Assembly: GCA_028095005.1 (NCBI GenBank)
Contig: CM051460.1
Coordinates: 164,419,461-164,483,460, forward strand
Direction: 5' to 3'
Length of the DNA: 64,000 bases
Source of the DNA: Rhynchospora pubera
Lineage: Eukaryota; Streptophyta; Magnoliopsida; Poales; Cyperaceae
Under the pieces are notes generated by a model. The model was not told the origin of the DNA. It did no database searches and saw only the letters and a program-made list of their open reading frames with translations. Below, in pieces: positions 1-9,743 of this stretch (within the stretch, counting starts at the first letter, position 1; the number at the start of each line of letters is the position of its first letter). Position numbers and translations under genes: made by a program.

Positions 1-643
1 GGCTCTGGCGAAGTGGTGGTGCTCGTGGGGCGTAGAATAGTGGAGTATGCTGGTGTAAGGTTTGGGTCGCAAGAGAAAAAGAGTAGGGGTCGAAACTGCT
101 GTGTTGGAGGAGATGGAATGGTGAAAAGTCAGAAACACCCTTGATAACCGTCAGATTTTGAATTTCAGTTCTTTTCAGCGGGCCGCAGGTTGTATCAGCG
201 GGTCGCTCCTCTCCCCCCCAAGCTTGCTTGGAGCAGCGGGTCGCATGACGCCTGGCGGGTCGCTGCAACGTCCTGCGGGTCGCTGGCTGTGTCGCAGAAG
301 GGCAAAAAAAACTGAGAATTAAGCCAAGTTACATTGAAAACTTTCTCTCCCTTTTTTTATTTTTTGTATTTTTCTAATTTTTTTGTTGTTTTTATTTTTC
401 CAAATTTTTTTTTGAATTTTGTTGGGTTTACTGACTGAAAATAAATAAAATGAATTTAAAAACCCTTGGGTTGCCTCCCAAGAAGCGCTCGTTTAAGGTC
501 TCGAGCTCGACCCCTCATATCTACGTCTCGCTAGGTGTCGGGTTAACGAAGCGTATGACTCCCGCATCGTCCTTCCTCGACACATCCTCCATATAAAGCT
601 TGAGACGTTGGCCATTCACTTTGAAGCTTCCATGAGCCTCGCT
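1..643 (-). other. 3' non-coding part of the retrotransposon, including the lost integrase tail
   Basis: From about 640 down to 540 the minus strand still reads as an integrase C-terminal tail in the same frame as the 644-1795 ORF, after an in-frame TAG at 641-643. Next comes a segment at about 467-490 that reads, on the plus strand, as a GGTTGCCTCCCAAGAAGCGC-type stretch, which I associate with the region after pol in plant Athila-like elements. Bases 300-430 are T-rich. Bases 175-290 hold five copies of the GC-rich motif AGCGGG(C/T)CGC that recurs through the whole element. No other gene is visible. Confidence 0.6.
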
Positions 644-1795
644 CTAAATTTCAACCGCTCCAAATATATAAACCTTCTTAACCTTGAACGAGCCTGACCA
701 TCGTGACCTTAACTTGCCCGGGAATAGCTTCAACCTTGAGTTGAACAAAAGAACTAAATCACCTTCTTTGAATTCTCTCCTCAAAATGCGCTTATCATGC
801 CATCGCTTGGTTCGTTCCTTGTACATTCTTGCATTCTCATAAGCATTCAAACGGATCTCATCCAACTCATGCAACTCCAAAACCCTTTTTTCTCCAGCTT
901 CTTTGTAATCAAAGTTGATTACTCGTGTGGCCCAATATGCCTTGTGCTCCAATTCAACGGGTAGGTGGCATGCCTTGCCATATATCAACTTGAAAGGGCT
1001 CATGCCAATAGGGGTCTTGTAAGCGGTTCGGTACGCCCATAAAGCATCATCTAACTTGAGGGCCCAATCCTTTCTTGATCTTCTAACCGTTTTTTGCAAA
1101 ATGTTCTTGATCTCACGGTTAGAAATCTTGACTTGGCCACTAGTTTGAGGATGGTAGGGGGTAGCCACCCTATGGTTGACTCCATGTTTCTTCAATAAGT
1201 TCTCGAACTGGCGGTTGATGAAATGCCTTCCCCCGTCGCTTATCACAACTTTAGGAACTCCAAATCTTGGAAAGATGGCCTTGGAGAACAACTTTCTCAC
1301 CGCTTCCGAATCGGCCTTCTTGCATGCTACAGCTTCAACCCATTTGGAGACATAATCCACTGCTACAAGGATGTACTCAAAACCACAAGATGACGGGAAT
1401 GGTCCCATGAAGTCTATCCCCCACACATCAAACACCTCCACTTCCAAAATTGGATTTAACGGCATCTCATGTCTACTTGAAATGCTACCCATCCTTTGGC
1501 ATTGATCACATGTGAGCACGAAAGCACGGGCGTCCTTGAAGATCGATGGCCAGTAGAATCCTGCTTGAAGTATCTTTGTGGCTGTTTTTGAGTGAGAAGC
1601 ATGACCTCCATAACTTGACGAGTGGCAATGGGCAAGAATGTCGCTTATCTCCTCATGTGGAACACACCTTCGAAACATTCCATCCACTCCAAGCCTCCAC
1701 AAAATTGGGTCTTCCCAGAAGTAGAACTTGACATCTGAAAGGAACTTCTTCTTCTGTTGATATGTCTGCTCTGGGGGTAGAACACCGGTGGCCAA
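644..1795 (-). pseudogene. Retrotransposon integrase (pol C-terminal part), catalytic Glu replaced
   Basis: This 383-residue frame is the integrase segment of the Ty3/gypsy pol polyprotein, which would insert the cDNA copy into the host genome. It begins with a few residues of the RNase H-integrase linker. An HHCC zinc finger follows (HCH...GGHASH and CDQC, about residues 55-100). The rve catalytic core has the first Asp in WGIDFMGPFP and the second in VVISDGG. At the third catalytic position, where the family has Glu inside GQVE, the codon is AAG (Lys) in SGQVKISNRE (plus-strand position about 1127). The GPY/F-like C-terminal module starts but is cut by TAG at 641-643. With a substituted catalytic residue, a stop, and a frame change separating it from RT, this copy should not make working integrase. 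Confidence 0.9.
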
Positions 1796-1835
1796 ATAGT
1801 TAGAAAAGTCAGCAAACCATGGGGGTCGCCTAGTT

Positions 1836-3662
1836 TTAGCGGGTCGCAGGTGTTGGGGTGCTCCGCAGGTCAGACTGGCGGGTCGCTTCCATCTGGTCGA
1901 CTCGCAGGGCCAGGCTGTGGGTCGCTGGTACTGGGCTGACTGCCATCAAATGCTCATCTGGGAAGCTCTCGTTGATCGGTTTCGGTTGGGGTTCATCCCA
2001 TCTGAGTCTGGATAGGTGGTCTGCAACTGAGTTCTCTGTTCCCTTCTTGTCGTGAATCTCTAAATCGAATTCCTGTAGGAGAAGGACCCAACGAATGAGA
2101 CGTGGTTTGGCATCCTTCTTACTCATGAGGTATTTAAGAGCCGAGTGATCCGTATACACAATCACTTTGGATCCGACCAGGTAGGGCCGAAACTTGTCCA
2201 GAGCAAAGACCACTGCTAGCAACTCCTTCTCGGTAGTGGTGTAGTTGATTTGAGCTTCATCTAGCACCTTACTCGCATAGTAGATAACACATAGTTTCTT
2301 GTCCTTGCGTTGTCCAAGCACCGCTCCTACGGCATAGTCGCTTGCATCACACGTCAACTCGAATGGTTGATTCCAATCCGGTGGTTGTAATATGGGTGCG
2401 GTGACCAATGCTTCTTTCAACCTACAAAAGGCATCAACACAATTTGAGTCAAATTCGAAATCAACGTCTTTCATTGTCAAATTAGTCAATGGTTTTGCAA
2501 TTTTAGAGAAGTCTTTGATAAATCTCCGATAAAACCCGGCATGCCCAAGGAAGCTCCGCACGTCCCTCACACAAGTTGGGTTCTCCATCTTCTCTATGAC
2601 CTCCACCTTGGCCTTGTCCACCGATATGCCTTTGGATGAGACATTGTGACCCAGCACCACGCCATCTTGAACCATGAAATGACATTTCTCCCAATTGAGC
2701 ACCAAGTTGACTTCCTCGCATCGCTTCAAGATCTTCGATAAATTGGCTAAGCAATGGTCAAATGAGGTGCCATAGACCGAGAAGTCATCCATAAAAACCT
2801 CCATGTCCTTCTCAATGAAATCGGAGAAGATAGCCATCATAGCCCTTTGAAATGTAGCGGGCGCATTACAAAGTCCAAAGGGCATCCTCCTATAAGCATA
2901 GGTTCCGTATGGGCATGTGAAAGTCGTCTTCTCCTGGTCACTTGGGTGGATTGGAATTTGAAAGAATCCGGAGTAGCCATCCAAGTAGCAAAAATAAGAG
3001 TGATTGGTGAGACGCTCCAACAATTGGTCCACGAAAAGCAAAGGAAAATGATCTTTGCGCGTGGCGGTGTTGAGTTTGCGGTAGTCTATGCACATCCTCC
3101 ACCCCGTCACTACTCGTGTTTGGATCAACTCATCATTCTCGGTCTTCATCACCGTGGTTCCTCCTTTCTTGGGCACAACGTGGACCGGGCTTACCCATTC
3201 ACTATCGGAAATCGGATAGATTATACCCGCATCCAGTAGCTTCAACACTTCTTTCTTGACAACTTCTCTCAGGTTTGGATTTAGCCTTCTTTGGTGTTCA
3301 ACTGAGGGTTTGTGTCCATCTTCAAGCAATATCCGATGTGTGCAAATCTTTGGGTCGAGACCTTTGAGATCATCAATAGAATAGCCAATTGCCCTCCTAT
3401 GTGCTCTTAATTCCTTCAAGAGCTTCTCCGTCTGTTCCTCATCAAGCTCTGCATTGACTATCACGGGATAGGTCTGGTCTGGGCCCAGGTATTCATACCT
3501 TAGGCCGTCGGGCAATTGTTTCAGCTCCAGCTTTGGTGGCTCTGGCTCCTGGTCTGAGCGGGCCGCAGGTGTCATCCAGGCTGAGCACTGTTCCTGTTGA
3601 AGTTCTAAGCTAAACTGATACGGCCTGGCGGTCCGCCGCTGAGGCCTGCGGGCCGCTGGCAT
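1836..3662 (-). pseudogene. Retrotransposon reverse transcriptase and RNase H
   Basis: This 608-residue open frame carries the Ty3/gypsy reverse transcriptase and RNase H. The RT fingers/palm segment begins near residue 100 (RILLEDGHKPSV...), with WVSPVHVVPKKGG, WRMCIDYRKLN and the catalytic FMDDFSVYG near residue 290. The thumb/connection contains SFLGHAGFYRRFIKDFS. RNase H follows with TCDASDYAVGAVLGQ and YTDHSALKYLM, ending in the usual VADHLSRL. The RT motifs look intact. The first 50 residues, including the start, are a low-complexity Arg/Pro/Ala stretch encoded by the GC-rich repeat motif and overlap the protease frame by 53 bases in another frame. The C-terminus likewise ends in motif-rich sequence, and integrase continues in a different frame. 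It is part of a broken polyprotein, so I call it a pseudogene although the domain itself is open. Confidence 0.92.
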
Positions 3663-5391
3663 TCTGCCAGAGAGGTGGTTGAGGCTCTATTGCTTGCAGA
3701 ATCTCATTGAAAATCCAGTCTGCCTCTTCCATCTCTTCACTGGTGTCGGAGATGAAGCTGAACACTCTCATAAGCTGCTCAAGTACTGTCTCCTCCACCA
3801 TTTCGTCAAGTTCTTCTACCATGAAGATAGAGTCGTGTTGAGAGGGCATCTTCATCGCTTTGTCAATTTGGAACTCGACTTTCTCTTCGCCGATCGCTAA
3901 GGACATCCTGCCATTCTTCACATCTATCATGGCTCCAGCAGTGGCCAGGAAAGGTCGTCCAAGAATAATCGGCACCTCCAAGTCCTCTTCCATGTCTACA
4001 ACAACAAAATCACAAGGGACATAAAGATTACCTACTTGTAGCGGTACATCTTCAACGACCCCAAGCGGTAAGCGCACTGATCGATCAACCAATTGTAGAG
4101 ACATCCTAGTGTCTTGCAATTCCCCTACTCCAATTTTGTCGAAAATCGACTTTGGCATTAAGCTCACGCTTGCTCCCAAGTCACACAATGCTCTTCTAAT
4201 GCTTGCCCTTCCTATCTTGCATGGAATGGCAAACTTCCCCGGATCTTGCATCTTTGGTGGCAGCTTGTTGAGTATCAAAGCACTGCACTCTTCAGTCAAG
4301 GCCACCGTTTGGCATTCATCAATTTTCCTCTTATTGCTAAGTATATCTTTCAAAAACTTAGCATAAGTTGGCATTCGGGTCAAAGCATCCGTGAATGGGA
4401 TGGTAATGGAGAGTTGTTTCAGGACCTGCAAGAACTTACTAAACTCCTTGTTCTCCTTGGTTTTGGCTAGTCTCTGTGGGTAGGGCACATTGGGGCGCGA
4501 CGTTTCTTGATGGATAACTTCATCCTTATTTTGGTGCTTGGCTGGCTCAGGATCAGCGGGCCACTGGTCAGTTGAGTGGGCCGCTGGTCCTGAGTCAACC
4601 AGCACGAATCCACTGTCTTCTTCAGAAACCAATTTCATCTCAGGTTCAGCGGGCCGCTGGTCATCCCTGCGGGTCGTTGATGTTGGGTCTGAAGCTGGCT
4701 CTTCAGGCATTTCAGGTCCATCATAATTTGTACCGCTCCTGAGTGTAATGGCATTGACGTCAGCCTTTGGATTAGGCTCTGGTTGACTGGGAAACATGCC
4801 AGTTTTGGTCATCACTCCATTTCCCGGCTGATGAATCACCGAGTTTTGCTTGTGCACCAATTGTTCTAAGAGTTCGCCTATCCTCGTAAGCTCGGTATAA
4901 ACCTTGTTGTTCCATATCCCTTGATCACGCATGAAGTTGTCAACCTGAATTCGATGCGGAGATGGTTGATTTGGTTGATTTCCTCCTTTGTTCAAATGAA
5001 CACCCGGATTGGCCGCGCCATTTGGGTTCGCGTATGAGAAGCCCGGATGATTGCGCCTATCCTTGTATCCAACGGGAGGGAAGTAAGACGGCCCATTGCC
5101 AATGGCATTAACTTCCTCTTCTACGGGCTCATACTGTTGAAGACGAGGACATTGGGGAGCCAAGTGTCCCTCTTCATCGCAAAGCTGGCACGAATGGACT
5201 TGAGCCACATGGGTGGACTTCTTGTCATTCATTTTCTTCATCAAGGTCGTGAGTGCATCGATTTGAGATTGTAGATGAGTTGTCTTGTCTAGGTCGAGCA
5301 TCCCACGAGGTTGGTGTTGAGTCCTTGTCGAGTAGTTTGTTTGTGCAAGAGCCATCCTCTCAACCAAGTCAATTGCCGCTGCACTTCCCAA
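3610..5391 (-). pseudogene. Retrotransposon gag C-terminus (zinc knuckle) and aspartic protease
   Basis: This 593-residue frame joins the end of gag to the protease. A CCHC-type zinc knuckle (CQLCDEEGHLAPQCP) lies near residue 67-82. A long low-conservation linker follows, rich in Pro, Glu and the sequence encoded by GC-rich motif copies (for example DQRPAEPE, DQWPADPE). The retropepsin-like protease has its active-site motif as CDLGASVSLMP, where most plant elements have D-L/S-G-A; it is followed by the flap region and ILGRPFLATAGA. There is no ATG at the start: the frame simply opens at 5391, one base out of register with the gag frame at 5438-6352. It would normally be continuous with both gag upstream and RT downstream. 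Confidence 0.85.
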
Positions 5392-5437
5392 GTTTCAAAA
5401 GCGATCCACCTGCAGTATTGTCCACATTTTGACGGGT

Positions 5438-6352
5438 TCATTGAGTTAAGCCATCGTAAAAACAGCTAATCAATTTAGATTCCGATAGATCATGATGTGG
5501 ACAAATCCTTTGCAACTCCTTAAATCTCTCCCATACTTCCCCTAGGCTCTCATCATTCTCTTGTCGGAAGTTATAGATCTTGCGAACAATTTGGACCGTC
5601 TTCTCCCTAGGGTAGAATTTGTCCAAGAAGGCCTTAGCTAGCTCATCCCAAGTCCCAAAGGGTCGGGACTTGAAACCCGCTAGCCAAGTCTTTGCTCGAC
5701 CTCGAAGAGTGAATGGAAAGAGGGTAAGGCGGATGGTGTCATCGCGCACTTGATCGAAATTGAGGAGAATGCAACATTGTAAAAAGTCCTCCAAGTGCAA
5801 GGTGGCGTCCTCATGCGCGTCTCCCCCAAACATGTTTTGCTGGACCAGGTTTATTATCCCTGGGTTGAATGCAAAGTCTCTTGCTCGCTGGGGGTTGGGT
5901 GGGTCAACTCCTAGACCGATATTGTTCGCGGCGGGTGCTCCAATCTCACGCAAGGGCCGATTACGTGCAGCAGTCTCCCTTGCTGTGAGCTCTTCACGAA
6001 CCCTACGCTCCAGGTCGGCCAAGGGTATCTCGTTGTCACCCATGCTGTTGTCGTCGGAAAAGTCGGATTCTTCGGGTTTCGGGTCTTCAATTGTATCAGA
6101 CCCAAAATCAGCGGGCCGCAGGATGATCTGGCGGTCCGCTGACTGCTGAAATGTCTGTTCTGGATCACTCTTCGACCCTTCTCCTCGTCTCTGGTATACG
6201 AGAAGAGGTGGCTGATTCGATGTGGTTGCAACAGACTTCTCTCTGCCCTCTGTCACCTTTTTAGCGGCTCGCTGGGGTTGCCTGCGGGTCGCTGAAATTG
6301 TTTGTTGGTCAGGCAGAGAGACTCCTTCCTCACAGAGCCTTGGTTTCCTCAC
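5438..6352 (-). pseudogene. Retrotransposon gag (capsid region)
   Basis: This 304-residue frame contains the plant retrotransposon gag capsid domain: FNPGIINLVQQNMFGG, LTLFPFTLRGRAKTWLAG, FLDKFYPREKTVQIVRKIYNF and ESLGEVWERFKELQRICPHH are the conserved blocks, about residues 165-290. The N-terminal 130 residues are low in conservation and include segments encoded by the GC-rich motif. The frame ends at a TGA (plus strand about 5438-5440) immediately after FYDGLTQ, where related elements read on. Coding similarity continues beyond the stop, first in the same frame and then, after a one-base shift near 5390, in the frame of the next ORF. gag is therefore interrupted. Confidence 0.85.
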
Positions 6353-6499
6353 TCTAGGGATGCTTCCGCTGTTGGTTTTCTTGTTTCCTCGTCCTCCTGC
6401 CAGTGTTCACACCTATATTTGAAGAAAACCAAAGATAGTGAAGAAGGGTAAAGAAATCTAGTAAATTGAAGATAAAATTTAAACCTAATTATCGCTACC

Positions 6500-6517
6500 G
6501 TCCCCGGCAACGGCGCC
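6500..6517 (-). other. Primer binding site matching tRNA-Asp 3' end
   Basis: The minus strand reads TGGCGCCGTTGCCGGGGA, the complement of the 3' end of plant tRNA-Asp and the usual primer site of Athila/Tat elements. It lies about 8 bases inside the inner LTR edge, which fixes the element's orientation and the position of the 5' LTR. Confidence 0.9.
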
Positions 6518-6524
6518 AAAAAGC

Positions 6525-7600
6525 TTGATGATGATTTTCTTGCTTTAGAATTATACCCTATTTTACTCAAATTTGTATCGCAAGCGTACGATAATCGTCT
6601 AAGTATTTAGGGGTCGAACCACAAGGACGGATATTAGATAACTAAGTTTCAATTTTACTAAATCTACTAAACTAGAGGTTTGCAAGATTGTTGAGTTTGG
6701 TGTCAGGATTAACAACTTAATTAAGTAAATATTAAATAAAACAGAATGCAGTAAAGATGGATTAATTGGCTAATTAGAAGTTAGGGGCTTAAGGCATGCT
6801 AATTCTTTCAGTTTATTCCAGTCCTAGCGGCCCGCTGGCTTTCGTAGTGGCCCGCTAAAGTGGACTCAGGTCGCTTGACAAATCAGCTGGTCGCTGGCTA
6901 CTTGGCGGGCATAGACCACCTCGCTGGTTCACTCAGCGGCCCGCTGGTGTCAAGCTGAGACTATTACTTAGTTGATTTAAATGCTGCTTTGTGTATAGAG
7001 TTGGGTTATTGTTGAAGTGCTGCAGATCAAACTCTCGTTTTGGGTCTGGAATTCAATTCAACTAACTTAATTACCGTAGAGGTTCTCAAAAGAGACGCTA
7101 AATTGGGACAAATTGGAGTGTTATTGCAGATTCTACAAGTAAAGGTGTTTATCGTTTTCAAGTTTAGCCTTAAATACCCTGATCGAAGTAAGAACCAAAG
7201 AGCAAGATGGTGAACGCAAAAGAAAACAATCAATACCTGATTGAAGGAAGAAATCAAAATGTAGGTGCGATGGACTGACGATGGAGTGACGGCGGAGTGG
7301 CCGGCGAAGTAACGACCGAGCGAAGGCGGAGGGGCGGTGAAGCCACGACAAATCAGTGACGCAAGCACGAAGTTAGGGGTTTTATACAGTTCTGCGTAAA
7401 ATGCGAAGTCAGGGGTCACAAATGAGAAATAAAGAGATAAATTAAAAATAAGGGTATTTAGGTCATTACTAAAATAAATTGTATTTTGGAGAGATTTTAT
7501 ACGGTTGGTGTGGCAAATTTCTAAATAAATTGAGTTTGAGGTGGTATTTAACTAAGAGTGAACTTTGAGGTGGCATTTTCTAATTTTGAACTTTTGGAGT
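6525..7600 (-). repeat. 5' LTR of the Athila-like element (outer edge uncertain)
   Basis: On the minus strand the LTR should end in ...CATCATCA at about 6525, a few bases before the primer binding site. The stretch at about 6608-6625 (GGGGTCGAACCACAAGGA, plus strand) is of a kind often seen in this part of plant gypsy LTRs. The region 6824-6950 holds several copies of the element's GC-rich motif, and a further GC-rich block lies at 7265-7370. The outer edge was not identified because the partner LTR is outside the window; short gtggcatt repeats at 7540-7610 may lie at or just beyond it. A 130-codon open frame at 7027-7419 lies inside and shows no recognisable protein. Confidence 0.6.
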
Positions 7601-7619
7601 GGCATTGATCCAATTTTCC

Positions 7620-9387
7620 CTTCCTTTTTTGAGTTTTGAGCGTTTGCTTCGTCCGTGCTTGCGTTTCGATAGTGGCTATCTGTTGTACTTGTATCATATG
7701 CCGTTCGATCTGAATTGAACGAATTAGATAAAGTTATTTAATGGACTACCCAATAATAATCATAGCTCCTCAGTCAGTTCATCAGCTTGGAAGTTATAAG
7801 TTATCAAGCAATCCATAGTGTGACATCTGAGCAGACGCGAAGAATGTCCAGCTTTATTCGTCAGCTCTAAAAACACAATTATTTATTCAAAGAGTTACAT
7901 TATGAAACTTTGTTGTTGTGTTGATTAGTTAGCTTCTGAAGAGTAATCTTCAATCACACAAGTCAGTTTCGTTTTTTTTTCCCATTTAAGTCGCAAAAGT
8001 CGGTTTCTGTCATTTTACATTCTGATGTAAATCAGACAGGAGCTTGTTATTCTAGCAGCAACTCAGCCTACGCAATTGCCATGGTTTCATCTTCTCTATA
8101 AAATATTGTGGATGCTTCTCATTCAGACAACAGACTGCTTCTTTCAAACCACATAACTGGAAAAGACCTCACACTTCAATTCTCTCACAGCTTATAACTA
8201 CAACTACAATAAGGCTTGCAGTTGGCTAAAGAACAATCCGTAGCACTGTACTTTGTAGTTCCATTTTCCAAACCTAGCCAAAAAACCAAGCTAATAGGGG
8301 CGAGTTTAGATTAGTTCTAAAGTCACAAAGCAATACTCTTACCCTTGTATTGGACAAGTTATCTTCACTAGGAAACTTGTTACCAATATTACAAAACTAG
8401 AACTGACATACCGTACGACCAACACACATATAGATATAGTGCAAGATAGGACAATTATTCAATACATTAAAGTTCAACAATACATTATAAAATTATAAAA
8501 CTTTGTTGCAGTCCTCAAAGACTAGTTATCAACTGCATTGGCTATACAAATCTCTCCTTTTTTTTTTTACCTAAAAATTAGAAATATAATTACAAATGCC
8601 CAATAGACAAGGGTTAAATTCTCCCTAAAAACAGAACCATCTAGGTTCCAATCTTTTGTTATTGTACTCATGCACAACATGTGCCTCAACCTCTGTTCCT
8701 GAAAAGCAAATGGAGGGAAATGAGATAGAACAGCAATAGAGCTCACCATACTTTCTAGGAAAAACTAAAACAAAATGCCAGAAACCAAGAGACATTTAAA
8801 ATTAAAATAGCATTAATTCAAGTTTTCATGGTCCATAATCAGTTCCTTTATACTCTTTTTACTGCAATTTCTGATCCGAAATATGATTTCCACTGTTGTC
8901 AGTTTGTATGGTAGTTGCAATAATAACATTGAAATATTAACACAAAAGAATGACACAACAAGTTAAATTAACAGCTTTCAATTGCACGTGTCTTACATCA
9001 ACATTGAAGGGTTTGAACACATGTAGATTAACATAGATTGCTAATGCAAGCATAACACGGTTTGTTACAGTATTGTACCAGACTTTTAACCTAAGTTGAG
9101 GCTATGAGACTCTCATGCCTAACTTAGGGAATTGAAATCTAGCATTAATCCATATTGAAACCTTGAGTTTGTAAATCAGAGGAGAAAACATGAACCTAAT
9201 CAACTAAAAATCTAGTTCATCACATCATATCAGATTATTATAGAAGAATTGCAGCATTAAGAATAAGTGATAACAACGCCGAGAAAAGAAAACAATACAT
9301 TGACAAAAGGATCTTACCGTTTCGAACAGATTAGAAACATGGAGGCAAAGCTTCTATTAGTTCTCAGGCCTGAAAATATTAGATTAT
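7620..9387. other. Intergenic DNA between retrotransposon and ATX gene
   Basis: I see no gene, RNA or complete repeat here. The DNA is AT-rich with short homopolymers. The part nearest 9743 probably contains the 3' UTR of the minus-strand ATX gene, but no clear polyadenylation site was assigned. Confidence 0.4.
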
Positions 9388-9649
9388 GTTATGAGAAATT
9401 TAGTTTAGTTAGTGAGTTCATTGCTACAATTTGAATTGTTACTACTAACCAATGGGGTACTTGAACTGGCTTAACTACTTGAAGTCCATTTCTTGAACAA
9501 ATGTTACATATTTATTCCGTTATGAGAAATTTAGTTTAGTTAGTGAGTTCATTGCTACAATTTGAATTGTTACTACTAACCAATGGGGTACTTGAACTGG
9601 CTTAACTACTTGAAGTCCATTTCTTGAACAAATGTTACATATTTATTCA
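9388..9649. repeat. Perfect tandem duplication, 131-bp period
   Basis: The sequence from ttatgagaaatttagtttag to acatatttattc occurs twice in direct succession. The copies are offset by exactly 131 bases (atgagaaatt at 9391 and 9522) with no visible mismatch across the unit. It lies 95 bases downstream of the ATX stop codon, probably in its 3' UTR or just beyond. Identical copies mean a recent duplication or an assembly artefact. Confidence 0.9.
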
Positions 9650-9743
9650 AATCTAATGTACTGAGCTCCAATAGACCAACTAGTCTTCAAACAATCAAGC
9701 AGTTATGTTAGTAAAATAGTAAACCATAGTCAAAGTTTGCCTT

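Larger units (their letters stand above)
1..7600 (-). mobile_element. Athila/Tat-like Ty3/gypsy LTR retrotransposon, decayed, cut by window edge
   Basis: Read on the minus strand, the order is 5' LTR (about 7600 to 6525), a tRNA-Asp primer binding site (6517-6500), gag (6352-5438), zinc knuckle and protease (5391-3610), reverse transcriptase/RNase H (3662-1836), integrase (1795-644) and a non-coding 3' region running off the window at base 1. The order RT-RNase H-integrase and the tRNA-Asp primer place it in the plant Athila/Tat (non-chromovirus) Ty3/gypsy lineage. The coding region is broken: a TGA plus a frame change after gag, a frame change between protease and RT, another between RNase H and integrase, and a TAG near the integrase C-terminus. 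The second LTR is not in the window, so target duplications and age cannot be judged. The outer LTR edge is uncertain. No envelope-like ORF is seen in the visible part. Confidence 0.9.

Noticed and set aside
1546..3239. Plus-strand open frames opposite the integrase and RT genes
   Set aside because: They mirror the minus-strand coding frames, and none shows a known domain.
7027..7419. 130-codon minus-strand frame in the LTR
   Set aside because: It lies in LTR sequence, has no recognisable domain, and overlaps another frame; probably chance.
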